Source: Conoideocrella luteorostrata
Taxonomy: Eukaryota > Ascomycota > Sordariomycetes > Hypocreales > Clavicipitaceae
Assembly (NCBI GenBank): GCA_032433595.1
Contig: JASWJB010000177.1
Span: 26,289-90,288 of the forward strand
DNA length: 64,000 nt
Reading direction: 5' to 3'
Position 1 is the first letter of the stretch. Each line of letters begins with the position of its first letter. Below the pieces are notes generated by a model. The model made no database searches, was not told the DNA's origin, and worked only from the letters and a program-made list of their open reading frames with translations. This document shows positions 24,457 through 35,941 of the stretch, one piece after another. A program made the position numbers and the translations under genes.

Positions 24457-26160
24457 TCATTCAACAGCCTTGACCCAACAGGGCATGCAGAATTCCTTGA
24501 CTCCGTCAACGCGTGGTCTGTCGACAATCTGGACCTCTCCACGTACATGATTCATCTGATGGTGTTCGACGAACTCGAACCTGGATACCAAGATTGCCAT
24601 GCACGCCTTGAGTTCTGCAACAGCCATCCTATATCCGATGCAATTTCTGGGGCCAATCGAAAATGTCATCAAGCTACTCCAGCCAGAGTGCTTCTGCCCC
24701 GAAATGGTCGCGTCCAACCCCCCAGCGTAATATTCGTGCTGCGGATCTTGTATCCAGCGCTCAGGATTGAATGTGTTTGCATCCATACCCCAAAGTCTAG
24801 GGTCCACGTTCATCCATTTCTGTGGGATTACAACATCGTCGCCTCGGCCAATGCGAATTTCAGTTGTTAGACTACCGTCTCGTAGCTTGATTGGTCTACT
24901 AAGCGGAATGACGTCGTCCTGAATACATGTTCTGGGGATTGAATGCGCCGGACTATGCAGTCGCAGAGTTTCTCGACACACAGCATCCAAGTACGGGAGG
25001 CTTTCCAGGGCTTTCGAGTCTGTCTTCCAGCTCTCAGATCCTTTGGGCGGAGTCAGCAATTCTTGTCGAAGACGTTCTTGCTTTAATGGCGTTTGAGCCA
25101 GGGCCATCACTGCGTAGGACATGGCAGACGCATTGTTATCATAGCCCCCTGAGAGCAAAGTGGGTATCATTGACACAATCTCTTCATCGTCTAATCGATG
25201 TTTCGGGTCCTCGGAAAGATTGGACTGCACGAGCAGGCCAAGTATGTCTTTTCTTCTGGAGCCCTTCTGGCCCTGCACTTGGTCCTTGGCATTTTTGACC
25301 AGTCGCATACTGATAGTCTCAATGTTATGTCTGAGCCGATTAAGTTGGATCTGCTCCTTGCTCAACCAATTGCCAATGCTCTGCACAAACGGGAAGTGGG
25401 ACCGTAGGGCTGCGTATAATGATCCTGTAGCAGCATGTTGTGTAACGTCGACAAAGGCAGCCTCCAGCTCCGAGCGATGGCCCTCCAGCGACTTGAACTT
25501 GTACTGGAAACCAGCCTCCCCAATGATATCCATGGAGAGTTTCTCAAAGTCACTGTAGACATTGCGCTCAACGACCCGTTTGCCATCCCCGCCGGGAGAG
25601 AGCTTCGATTCCACAGACTGATTCCGTAGATTTTCGGCCCATCGCTCCGCAAGCTGCTCAGCCGTGTCGATAAACACCGGCACCATTCCCTCGACAGCAT
25701 TGCTGCTGAAACCGGGCCCGACAGCTCGCCTCTGTCTTCTGTGTTGATGGCCGTCCACAGCTACCAGACCGTCTCCGAAAACGAGTCTAGTAGTGCGCAT
25801 CTGCGCCTGGGCTCTAGCATACGTCTGCGCGTTATTCAACACATGATGAATGCCGTCCAAGTCGCCGAGGACCAAGGTTGGTCTGCGATTTGTAAACAAG
25901 GAGGCCCAAACACCTTCGAACCTGGCGCAGTATTCAAGCAGCTTTGGTGACATCTGAAACGACTGGGCTTCATTAGAGTTGAGGAACCCGAAGAACCAGT
26001 GCTGGTTTGCCGGACCTTGAACGTCTTTCAGAGGCGATAGATGCATGGCCAGCCAATAAGTTCTTAGAGCTGCAAGAGCGTACGTAATGACTATAACGGT
26101 TACAATGGGCAAGACAATGCCCAGAGCACCCAGCTCCGTGGAAAGTTGAAACAGCCCCAT
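24457..26160 (-). CDS. Cytochrome P450 monooxygenase
   Basis: This is a membrane-anchored microsomal P450 of 567 aa in one intronless frame. An N-terminal hydrophobic anchor is at about 12-35 (IVLPIVTVIVITYALAAL). The K-helix ExxR is present as ETLR (about 397), with a PERW-type segment (FNPERW). The haem loop FSIGPRNCIG puts the Cys ligand at about 505. The I-helix reads LLSGGYDNNAS at about 338-348, where most P450s have AGxDTT, so both usual Thr positions are Asn. The gene is divergent from an MFS transporter and about 3.7 kb from sidA. This may mark a shared cluster, but no P450 is needed for ferrichrome-type siderophores. The substrate and CYP family are not identifiable from what I can see. 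Confidence 0.9.
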   Translation of the reverse strand: MGLFQLSTELGALGIVLPIVTVIVITYALAALRTYWLAMHLSPLKDVQGPANQHWFFGFLNSNEAQSFQMSPKLLEYCARFEGVWASLFTNRRPTLVLGDLDGIHHVLNNAQTYARAQAQMRTTRLVFGDGLVAVDGHQHRRQRRAVGPGFSSNAVEGMVPVFIDTAEQLAERWAENLRNQSVESKLSPGGDGKRVVERNVYSDFEKLSMDIIGEAGFQYKFKSLEGHRSELEAAFVDVTQHAATGSLYAALRSHFPFVQSIGNWLSKEQIQLNRLRHNIETISMRLVKNAKDQVQGQKGSRRKDILGLLVQSNLSEDPKHRLDDEEIVSMIPTLLSGGYDNNASAMSYAVMALAQTPLKQERLRQELLTPPKGSESWKTDSKALESLPYLDAVCRETLRLHSPAHSIPRTCIQDDVIPLSRPIKLRDGSLTTEIRIGRGDDVVIPQKWMNVDPRLWGMDANTFNPERWIQDPQHEYYAGGLDATISGQKHSGWSSLMTFSIGPRNCIGYRMAVAELKACMAILVSRFEFVEHHQMNHVRGEVQIVDRPRVDGVKEFCMPCWVKAVE

Positions 26161-27203
26161 CCTGCTACGCAGCTGCGTAGGTTGTAGCCTACGATGAGTA
26201 TAGGTTGTATATAAAAACGAAGCAATATATGATTAACAATAAGACGGCTAGTTGGCCAACGGATGCGTCTCCCGTTGCGTTGGTTGATGCAACACGAGGA
26301 ACTACACGGAAGACACGCCTCCTACTGCAGTTTAAATAAAGTTTATCGACTATTCCTGAATCATTTTCTGATGGTCGACAAGCACATGCTTTCTCAGTTC
26401 GTAGCTGTTCATTACGTTACAAAAACTGTCAAGGCGGCTCACCAGCGTCACAGCCGGCCTTGGGATGCAACCTTTCGGGCACTTCCGACGCAAAATCAGG
26501 CAATTGTAAGGTTAGGAATAAACACTAATGCTAGGCAACCTCTTTGTACCGATCAGATTCGCTGGATTTAAGCAGCTAACAAGTGACGATCATCCGCAAG
26601 TTCCGTACAGAGTTAGGAGTATCCAAGCAACAGAATGTAAGCCAGTCAGCAAGAACCCAGCACGACAAGCTGACCCGACATTAAGCGGCTACGCAGTTGA
26701 TATCATGTGCCCCGGTTGTGAGACAGGCAACACAGGTGAGAAAAGCTTCCGGAGTGTGACAGCTTTAAAAAGTAGGTGAAATCAAAGACTTCGATGAACT
26801 CTTCTTGTCATGGGGGCGGCATAACACCCTTGTCAGCGCCAAGTTGACGGACCAGATTTAACGGCACGAATCAGGCTTGCTGCAGTACCGAAACCAACCG
26901 ATATACCCCCGGCTGACAAAAATTTATACATTTTACTACTCCGTACTAGTTAATACGATAGCTATCCAAACTTCGGAAGCGGTATGACCCCGGCCCTTGC
27001 TACGGTGAAAATTTCCACAATATACAATACCCGCCGATGACCATTTCGTGGGCTGCTGTTGGTTCTCCTCGCGAGCGGCCAGCGTGCTTGGTTGCATTTA
27101 TTGCGTTTGTTCGGGCGGGGTTGTCCTAATAATCCAAGATTCGCATTTGCCGGATGTCAAGTCTGTAGCAACTTGAGCAAGCTTGAAGTCTCACATCCAA
27201 GCA
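26161..27203. promoter_or_regulatory. Divergent promoter region P450 / MFS transporter
   Basis: This is about 1 kb without a supported gene. TACTCCGTA occurs at 26937-26945, about 260 bp upstream of the transporter start. I saw no ATCWGATAA iron-GATA site here. Confidence 0.45.
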
Positions 27204-29060
27204 ATGGTGTCTCTTCCGTCATTGCCTACTCACGGGGAGTTGGAGCAACAACCTACGAGTCAGGCCCACGAGTCGGTCGACCATCAGAGTCAAACCGCCC
27301 CTGAGCCAGCAGCCACTCCAGCAGAGTCCAAATCTCTGTCCCGTTCTAAAAGCATTGCACTTGTCGCGGCCGTCAGTGGGGCAAGTTTTCTCAACGTCAG
27401 CAATTTCTAAGCCGTCTCTTCATTTGATATAGAATAGGCTATAGTGAGTGCTGACTTTACAGACAGACGTTCTCCAGCCAAGCTTCTGTGATCATTCTTC
27501 CAACCATTTCAAAAGAATTTAACATTCCTCCAAGCCGTCAGCAACTTGTAGTGTCCGTCTACGGGCTTGCATTTGGCTGTTTCCTTCTGTTATGGGGAAG
27601 AATCGCCGATATCTTTAGCAAACGTACCGTCTTCGTCATCGGTAGTGTTTGGGTTACATTGACTACTGCAGTCACCCCCTTTGTACCAAATGAAGCTGCA
27701 TTTCACATATTTAGAGCTCTGCAAGGAATAGTAAGCACCGCCACTCCATGAACTATATGACTTAATGGCGGATCTGCTGACTGTGTATTCGTCTATAGGG
27801 TGCTGCTGCAAACGTCCCAACTGCCATTGGAGTTCTCGGCACTACTTTTTCAAAGGGGAAAGCCCGAACCTATGCTTTCGGTTTCTATTGTAAGTAATTC
27901 AAGATGCAGATGCCTGGAAGCCGAAAGCCCTTCATAGGCACGGGGCTAATCTAGACAATATATGAAATGAAGCGGCTTCAACGCCCCTCGGCAGCGTGTT
28001 TGGCAACTTGCTCTCAGGCTTCATCGCCTCATTCACCAGCTGGAAGTGGGTTTTTGGCGTGATTGCAATTCTGGCGGCATGCATTACGATCGCAGGACAC
28101 ATTACAATCCCTGCCCCTAAAGCCGTAGAAACGGTCGAGAAGATCAGGTTCCAAGATCAGCTCGACTGGCTGGGTGCGTTCTTGGTCACAGCCGGCCTGG
28201 CATGTCTCTTATTTGCCCTTAGCACAGGCAACGACGTGGGATGGTCGACGCCATGGATCCCAGTGCTCATTGCCTTATCCGTTGGGCTCGTCACGGCCTT
28301 TGTGTTCTGGGAGCGATACCTGGAGCCAAGATACACCAACAAGCCCCTGATCAAGATCTCCATCTTTAAAACCCGCAAGTTCAGCGTATCCATGGCCGTA
28401 ATGGCCACGCTATTTGCGTCATTTAACGGCTACCTGGTGTACGCGACCATATTTTATCAAGACTACCAAGCCTTGTCAGCGTTACAGACGACTCTTCGCT
28501 TTATTCCAACTGGCGTCACTGGCGTGGTCATGGCGATCGCCATATCGCCGCTTCTTGTGCGCATCCCCACATTCATTGTTCTCCTCGTAGGTGCAGTCTG
28601 CACTTCTTTATCATCGCTGTTATTTGCGGTGCCTATCCCCGTTGGGACGTCTTACTTTTCATATGGCTTGGTGGCTATGGTGTTGGCAACCTTTGGCGCC
28701 GACACCGTCACCCCAAGCCTATATCTGATTGTCTCCCACTCTCTATCAGATGACTATCAGGCCATTGGGGGTGCTCTTTTGAATGTCGCTATGCAGCTCG
28801 GCCGAGTGATTGGTCTGGCACTCGCCACGGCGACACAGACTGCTGTGATGGCGCAAGCCAGAGGACTACCCATTGAACATGCTGGACACATCAAGCCCGG
28901 AGACCACGCGTCCCTGCTAAGCATTCGAGCCGCAAGCTGGCTGAACTTTGCTTTTGGCGCGTCGTCGTTTTTTATCGTTCTTGCCTTCTTTACCGGGTCT
29001 GGCATCATTGGCCAGGAGGACACGAGAACCATTGAACCTTCGCAGTCTGAAAGAAACTAA
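27204..29060 (+). CDS. MFS transporter, DHA2-like (14 predicted TM helices)
   Basis: This is a plasma- or vesicle-membrane major facilitator of 544 aa. Four exons are read: 27204-27395, 27467-27730, 27799-27889 and 27973-29060. The joins restore family blocks: SFLN to TFSSQASVIILPTI, RALQGI to GAAANVPTAIGVLG, and FY to SASTPLGSVFGN. The last acceptor is AAG and the first donor GTCAGC, both less common. Motif A-like GRIADIFSKRTVF follows TM2. The hydrophobic profile suggests 14 helices, as in drug:H+ antiporter family 2. The block around FSSQASVIILPTISKEF resembles fungal Amf1-type transporters. It does not look like a classical siderophore-iron (SIT/Arn) transporter. The N-terminal 50 residues are a Ser/Pro/Gln-rich cytosolic tail. 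Confidence 0.88.
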
Positions 29061-29895
29061 GCCCCTCCACCAAATAAATATTGTTGTGCAAAACAATCAT
29101 CAAATCTTCATTGGGGTTTATCTCGACTGGGGGGCCATTCGCTGGAAGATGACACTTGCTGGCAAGATATAACGATGAACACAGCTCGTTTGGAAAAGCT
29201 TGTGTTGGTGGCAAGATTCTCAAAAGAAGCTAGATGATGCATCTAAGATATAAGTTATCGGAAGTGACGGCCGGCTGAGCTGCACAGAAGGAAGCTGCGG
29301 CAATTCCCACAAATCTAAGCATTTGCTGCACCTCATTTTCATTCGACGCCCGGACGCGACTGCAGTAGTGGCTATCTGTGAAAAGTTCTACGTTGCATAC
29401 ATGAAACGCGAGACCTTGATGCGCAGTCCGAACACCTTGAAAGCCATATCGCCGCAGAAGCTGCTGGTTGAGATCATAACGGCCCATGACCCTGATTGGC
29501 AGCTGGAGCCTTCCTATTTAACATGGGCAGTGCGATTCTGACCATAAAGAACACTTTCCACTATAACATGGATGCACATCAGCCATTAATTTCAAGTATT
29601 GTTCGTAATAAATAACTATCGAAGCGGTATGAACATGCCACGCTCTAAATTTTACCATGCATTCCCCTGTTTTCATCTTTGAAGGCAGTCGTTCTCTTTC
29701 ATCGTGACTCACATTCGCTGGTTCTATCACAACACCAGAATATATACGCAATCTGAAAAAAAAAAAAAAAAGAATACCGTTACGACAGGTCTTCCAAGCA
29801 AAATATATCGCACAATGTCGTCTTAAAGCCACATCGTAGCGGAATAAAGGACGCACTTTTCTCTCTCTTTCTTCAGCTCTCGATTGCGCCGTGGT
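29061..29895. other. Intergenic region between convergent MFS and sidA
   Basis: No gene is supported. An A-run lies at 29757-29771. The region likely holds both 3' UTRs. Confidence 0.5.
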
Positions 29896-31868
29896 TTACT
29901 GGTTTCCAAAAATGTTGTCCACAATCTCGCCCGATCGGGTGCCCAGTACAGACAGAAGCGTATCGCTCAGCTATGTAAGTCATTAGCGACAATATCTTTA
30001 TGGACGCTTGAATATATGCGGTACTTACTCCGTGTGTACCTTCACAGCAGCCTTGCAGCCACACGCCGGCATCATCAGCCACTGTTCCTGGCGCGAACTT
30101 GACCTTGTAGTCACGGCCGACCGCAATTTTACGTTGACCTTGCTCAGTGTCCACGTTCCATCCGGAGATGCCCTTGCCGAACTCAAGGCCGCTAGCTGTG
30201 GTCTTGGGAAGCAAGTTCCAGGCATCCTTCAACATGCCGACGTGCGCATTACGCTGATATCCCGTGGCAGCGATGACAAGATCGGCCTCGATGATTTCCT
30301 CATCCTTGGCATCTACAAAGCCATCAAGGGCACTGTCTTGAACGCTTTGAATCTTAAGCTCCATGGCTTCACCGCGGGACTCGATGCTAGTGATTTGCTT
30401 GCCACCCATGATTCGGTGAGGCCAGCTCTTTTCATCGACGCCGAGTTCTCGTCGTTGATCGTACATGCGCTCATACAGTGCTTCGATTAGTTCCAGCCGG
30501 ACGACACCGTAGTTGGTCGAGCGGGCCTCGGTCAGGAGGTCGTTGCGGTACTTGGCGGACTTGGGGAACATGCAGTCAATATACTCAGGGTTGAAGACGG
30601 AGTTGACACTTTTTTTTGTTAGCCATAATGTGGGTATAACCGGCTACAGGGCTCTTGTTACGCAGCACTTACAAAGGCGAGTCATCACTTGGACGCAAGA
30701 ACTCCTGTCTCATGACCAGATACGTCTCTGAGTTGGGGAACCGGCTTGCTACATTGTTGAAAATCTCCGCTGCACTTTGACCGGCACCAACGACGACAAC
30801 ACGGCAAGGCGCGGAAGTCTTGGGAATGATTTTATGGATCACATTGGCATACTGGGAAGAGTGGATAACTCTGGGGTGCTTGAGGGGGAAGCTCTTGGGC
30901 AGCGAAGGCTGCCCACCAGTGGCCATGAGTACATGACGTCCTCGGTATGAATGTATCTGTCCGGTGGTAATATCCTCGGATTGAACAGTGAATGAGCGGA
31001 CAGAGCCCTTGGTGGCATCATTGGGTGACACAGATACTACTTGCTGGCCAAATTGGACCAGGCGGGTGAAGAAGGACGAGCACCAACGCAGGTAGTCTTC
31101 ATACTCTACCCGAGCCGGCAGGAAAGTGCTCAAGTTTGTAAAGTCGACCAAGCGACCCTGGCGGTGGAGATAGTTCAAAAACGTAAACTCTGATCGTGGA
31201 TCTCTAAGAGTAGCCAAGTCCTTGACAAAAGAAATCTGCATCTTGGCACCGGGCAGCAACATGCCAGAATGCCAAGCAAACTGGTTCTGCTTCTCAACGA
31301 ATAGAACCTTGGGAGGGGAGCCATCCGGCAAGAGCTTCTTGCCTGCCGCAATGGCGTCGTGCAAAGCTACCGCGACAGACAAGCTGGCTGGACCGAAACC
31401 GACACAGATTAGGTCATATTCAGTATCGAGGGGGGCGGGAAGCAGGTACGGTGATGCCTGAGCCGCGGCGTTTTGTGACGTGTGGCCGTTGGTTTGGGAT
31501 CCGTGGCGTGGATCTTGAACCGCATGTCCGTTGGTGTGGTTGTGGTTGTGGTTGATGCTGTAGTGGTGGTGCGGCGCTGCCCCATTGCCATTGGAGCTGG
31601 CGCTGGCGGCATTTGATGCTCGAAGTGTGCCTGGCGCTGTGCCGCTGGCATCGGCGTCGACGTGGTGCCCGTTGCTGATGCTGGGAGGGGTTGCGGCGCT
31701 GGAGAGGGGTTGCGGGGCAGCGCTGGCCGCCGGAGGCCCCTCTGCCTGTACTGCAGCGTCATCCACACTGTTGCCGTTGTGGCTGGCGAGGATGATGCCA
31801 TTGCCGCTCAGCGCGATTTCGGCAGCACCATTGCTGGTAAGGACGACCTCCTCGCTATGCGGGGACAT
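29896..31868 (-). CDS. sidA: L-ornithine N5-monooxygenase, siderophore biosynthesis
   Basis: This FAD/NADPH enzyme hydroxylates L-ornithine at N5, the committed step to hydroxamate siderophores. Three exons (31868-30673, 30608-30029, 29970-29896) give 616 aa. The splices restore [14 protein letters not shown] and [21 protein letters not shown], both family signatures; the final exon is only 75 nt. FAD motif GFGPASL is at 157-163, the substrate/FAD block [16 protein letters not shown] at 209-224, NADPH motif GAGQSAAE at 361-368, and ATGY at about 515. About 145 residues before the FAD motif are Ala/Asn/His/Ser-rich low complexity (HNHNHTNGH), longer than I expect for the family. It is divergent from sidC. 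Iron-GATA sites in the shared upstream region suggest iron repression. A TATATAA lies at 31909-31915, about 45 nt upstream of the ATG. Confidence 0.95.
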
Positions 31869-33490
31869 GTTGATTCGAATATTTTGATCGGTTTCTGTTC
31901 GCTCCGGTTATATACTAAGGTCGGACCCAATTTCGGTCAGTAACGTGTCTTTTCCCCTTGTTTCTCCTGCAGTTGGAGAAATTGCGCTTCTGGAGACCGC
32001 GGGTCCTGAATTTACATACCGCAGTTTGCTGCGACACTTTCGAATGCTTCAGCTCCGATTATTGGGAACCAGACACGGTTGTATAATGTTAAAGGAGAAG
32101 TTTGATCTTTGATCCGGTCGTTTGCCGGATATATAGCAATCGGCAGAAAAAGATAGGAAAGCTAAATTGGAGCAAGATTCCACGTCGAACCCCTTATTGT
32201 CTAAGAGGATGTCTTAAACCAATGGGCAGGTCAAGATGGTTGGAATGTAGACCTTGATCTAAAATGAAAATCAAATAATTCAGAAGTGTCTGCAACAGTT
32301 CGTTGAGGAACGGATGACCTTGTAAGAAAGAAAAAAAGAAGCACCCGAGAAAAAACTTCCTGAGTAGGCTGAGAGGGATGGTACCCTAATAATAAAGTTG
32401 GCCACGCCGCTTCCGCTCGGCATTACGGAAAATCAGGTTTCACCAAGCGACTGGATGTACCTCAATCTACGGGGTATAGCAATGTTGAAAAAGTAATACT
32501 CATTCTCTCATTACCCCACTGATGGACCAGTTCACTTCTATGGCTCTACTAAGAAGAGCCACTTACTACAGGCTGGCCCCTCATTGTCCCTCATGTTAGT
32601 TACGTCTGGGAGGTTTACCAATAGCCCAGGCCCAGGGAACATATGACAATGTCACCGCAGACGTAGATGCCTGACGACACGAAAGAAACCCGGCGAAAAC
32701 GCAACGCATGGCAGCGGAGCCTACAAGGGATGTCAGGCCACGGTTCATGGAACGCTCGAAGGAGCCCACTGATGCCTTCCTAGTAGTATTCAAGCCGGAC
32801 TAAAAGTCCTATGTGGGCTGTGGACAGCCTCGTGATGGTTGCATCGCGGGACCACCCCGTCAGCCATTTACGTAGTCTTCTAGCCAAGAAGGAGTTGCAT
32901 GTACGGAGTACGGAGCATAGACTGCACTGCATATGTATGCGGCGCATATGAAAAGTGGAATGAGACCCAGCGGAAAGCTGGGCTTACAGGGGGTGCAAGG
33001 TCTCAACCACAAGCTGAAGCGAGATTTTCAACGTCGCGGGTATTTCGTTGCCACTATTAACAGTATCCTATGCCCGCCGTCCCATGCTTAAACTTCCATG
33101 GGTCACATAATCAATGCCGATCAGCTGCAATTTTGGAACAGCCATGGGACAGCCCTGAACTTAATTGTTAGATCTGTCTGGCTTGCCGTCCAAATCGCCA
33201 GCATTATGTGCCTGAATGTGACGTCAAATCTTGTACAAAGAGCCATGCCAACATTGACATGACAGGACTCCGACCAATTTGAGTTGAGAAACAACCATTC
33301 GAATACGCTTGTTTTAGGGAAAGTTTCGCGTTCATAGTTCAACATTTCCACAATTCACCATACTCTTCGACTCGTCAACTCTTCCAGCCACAATGGACCC
33401 AAGTTCCACCCGAAATTATGATAGCGTAACACATTACCCTGGTCAGACCTAGGGTCGTCAATTAGGACCGAGGGGGAGGGGGCAACTTTG

Positions 33491-33499
33491 ATCTGATAA
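33491..33499 (+). promoter_or_regulatory. Iron-responsive GATA factor site ATCTGATAA
   Basis: An exact match to ATCWGATAA, the established binding consensus of SreA/SRE/Urbs1-type GATA repressors. A further GCTGATAA lies about 15 bp downstream. It sits 1.6 kb from sidA and 2.4 kb from sidC. Confidence 0.65.
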
Positions 33500-33912
33500 G
33501 ATTAAATGAAATGCTGATAAAATTCCACCACACGACGCCGCAGAATACATGACGCCACAAGTCTCGGCAGATGACAGACCCCTGATCCAGCAGACGGTTG
33601 GCAAATCAGGCTTTGCCATAATTTGCGAATTGTGAACCACTACGAGCCGTTCAGTGGGATGACCACTGCAGTGTGACGTGAGTAATTCCGAGAATCGCCC
33701 AAACCTTAAAATGGTGCAGGCCATTTATCCCTTTTGGAGCATGCGTGCGGCAAAGTCACAAATAATGTTTCGATTGCGCGAGCGGTGAGCAAAGTCTTGT
33801 GCCCCTCCTTTTTCGCTGTCGTTGTCGAATACCAAACAATTACTCCGTCCGCCAAATGGATACCCGGGCTGCTACTAGTCTTTCCAAGTGGAGATGAGCG
33901 AATAATCTGATG

Positions 33913-33921
33913 ATCTGATAA
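33913..33921 (+). promoter_or_regulatory. Iron-responsive GATA factor site ATCTGATAA (first of pair)
   Basis: An exact ATCWGATAA match, 17 bp from a second identical copy. Paired GATA sites are typical for high-affinity binding by two-finger iron GATA factors. Confidence 0.72.
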
Positions 33922-33929
33922 AAAACCGG

Positions 33930-33938
33930 ATCTGATAA
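33930..33938 (+). promoter_or_regulatory. Iron-responsive GATA factor site ATCTGATAA (second of pair)
   Basis: The second exact copy of the pair, in the same orientation as the first, about 2.0 kb upstream of sidC and 2.1 kb upstream of sidA. Confidence 0.72.
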
Positions 33939-35160
33939 GATCCAGACCCTTACTAGCTTAGCAAGCAATGACTTTCAGCTTTTGCTAATCCAATCAATTG
34001 CTTGTCCGTCGGCTTGCGGAATACGGGCGCACAATAAGAAAATTTTTTCTCATCGCTCTTGGTTTTCATTGTGCGTAGTTATGACGGAGTTTACCTTCGC
34101 CACATAGCTGTTGCAAATGCCTTTGGTTCCTAGAAATATTGCCATACACGGTTAGCTGTGGTTTTGTAGACACCGACTGGATACTAAATCTGAAAAGGTA
34201 CGCCGGATGCCGAATGTGAAATATGTTAGTACAAATCAACACGTTTCTCCATGAAGGCAGCCCAGGCGCAGGCTGAACTCCACCGTCTAACGAATATGGG
34301 CGGATATTGGTACTACGTACTAGTACAATAACTTCTTCTCTTTGTGCGCTGTGGATTCTCGTGTGGATGTAATGGCCGCCGATTGCTGTACCGGAGTGGG
34401 GGGACAAAAATTGCAACGGTCTAACGTAGCAGTCATAGCCGCGATCGGGAATGTTGGAATAAACCAAATCCGCCTTAGGAGTGACTTAGCTGATGTACAG
34501 TAGCGAATGACTCTGACAATGTCTTGGAGCTTGCAAGGCTCCATGCTCCAGCTGAGGCTCGCGCAGACATTCAGGTGTTGGATCTCCGCTTCTGCTTATT
34601 TTGGTGCTGACTCGAACTATTCCGTATGCACAATGGGGGATTGCCGTCTTCAGAAAATTTGTTAATACCTGCCCTTTTAATGCCGCGCGAACCGATTCGT
34701 GACTCTCCTCACTCAATACAAGACTACAAACGTAGCTAAATGCCTTGTAGAAGTACGTATTTCATACCTTGGTTTACTACCCCTGTGCGGTTGTCAACGG
34801 TCCACCACCCTCGTCAGTTTCTTGGAAAGACTTTCTGAACTCACGATGTATCTTTTTTGGGGCGCTCAACGTCGTCCTACATACCCCTCCGGGTGAGTTT
34901 GAAGTCGTGGACCATAACTAGTTAGCCTCAAACCCTGCTCGGTCGCCGTCCGTCGGATATAACGGTCTCGGGTATTGGGCGGCGATGAAAAGAATGGTTT
35001 GCAGCCACCAACAGCATCGTATGTAGACATTGCAAATTGCGTGCATACATGCTGATGGGATGTCGCCCACAGAGCAATTGATCATACCGCTGGCTTAGCG
35101 CGGCAATCGCGACTGGGACGGAAGTAGCCACCTGCCTCAAACTTGCTCCAGTCCGAACAG

Positions 35161-35213
35161 CGCAGCAGTCGGAGCAGTTGCAGCAGTCGCAAGCAGTCGC
35201 AAGCAGTCGCAGC
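35161..35213. repeat. Short tandem repeat of a GCAGTCGCAA-like 10-mer
   Basis: Three near-perfect 10-bp units (AGTCGCAAGC type) lie at 35181-35210, preceded by looser CAGCAGTCG copies. It is non-coding. Confidence 0.75.
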
Positions 35214-35941
35214 GGCCCATATTGTACTTCTTCACACCGCGACGCCTCGCAACTGACTTCGTCATCCCATCCCGTACCTCCATCTCTGACCTATTGCATG
35301 GCCTTGACCTCCTGCCGGCCAACCACATCTATTTTGTCTTCGCCCCGGCTCTGCATGCCTTGAACGGTAGTGTCTACCTACTCCGTGCGTCCGGTGGACC
35401 AGCCCCATTGACGTGTCTCTCAGCTCATGGCATGCTAGTTGGAGCCTCGCTGATTAATTCCTCTCTTCTTACAGGCTGAGCAAGGAGCTGCAAATGCAAG
35501 CGCCGACCACTGCAACCACTGGGCCCATCTCTGCTCAGAACATTGCCTCGCTTGGAGAATAATCAAATTGCTCATTGGCTGTGTTTGCGTAAGGTACATG
35601 ATTGCGTTACCCGCATGAACGCTGTTAACGACGTTCGAGTTTGGCTCGACTCCATCCAATCATCCAAGCTTATAGGCTATTTGCTGGTTGGGAAAACCAA
35701 ACTGGTCTAGCGAGAAAGATTTCGTGGTGTCTGATGTGTAATGGCATTATTTTACTACCTGACCTCTATGACTTATTACAGACCTTCTGCATGTGCGGAC
35801 GTACCTCTTATAAACGGTTAGCATTCCGCGTATCATCAAAGCTAAAGACGTGCATTGGCTGAGCATCAATCTATAATATCGCGGAGCTTCAGAAAAGCAT
35901 CAACTATTCCGTGCCTGATCCACTAAAACGACAGCAACACC

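Larger units (their letters stand above)
31869..35941. promoter_or_regulatory. Shared upstream region of sidA and sidC
   Basis: About 4.1 kb of non-coding sequence lies between the divergent siderophore genes. It holds three exact ATCTGATAA iron-GATA sites (listed separately), one TACGGAGTA motif (32902-32910) and a small repeat near 35161-35213. A TATAAA at 35809-35814 is about 130 nt before the sidC ATG. Short open frames inside show no family resemblance. Confidence 0.6.

Noticed and set aside
29872..29970. Unspliced C-terminus of SidA (frame running to about 29873)
   Set aside because: The frame past GTHG loses family similarity, while splicing at 30029/29970 restores [17 protein letters not shown].
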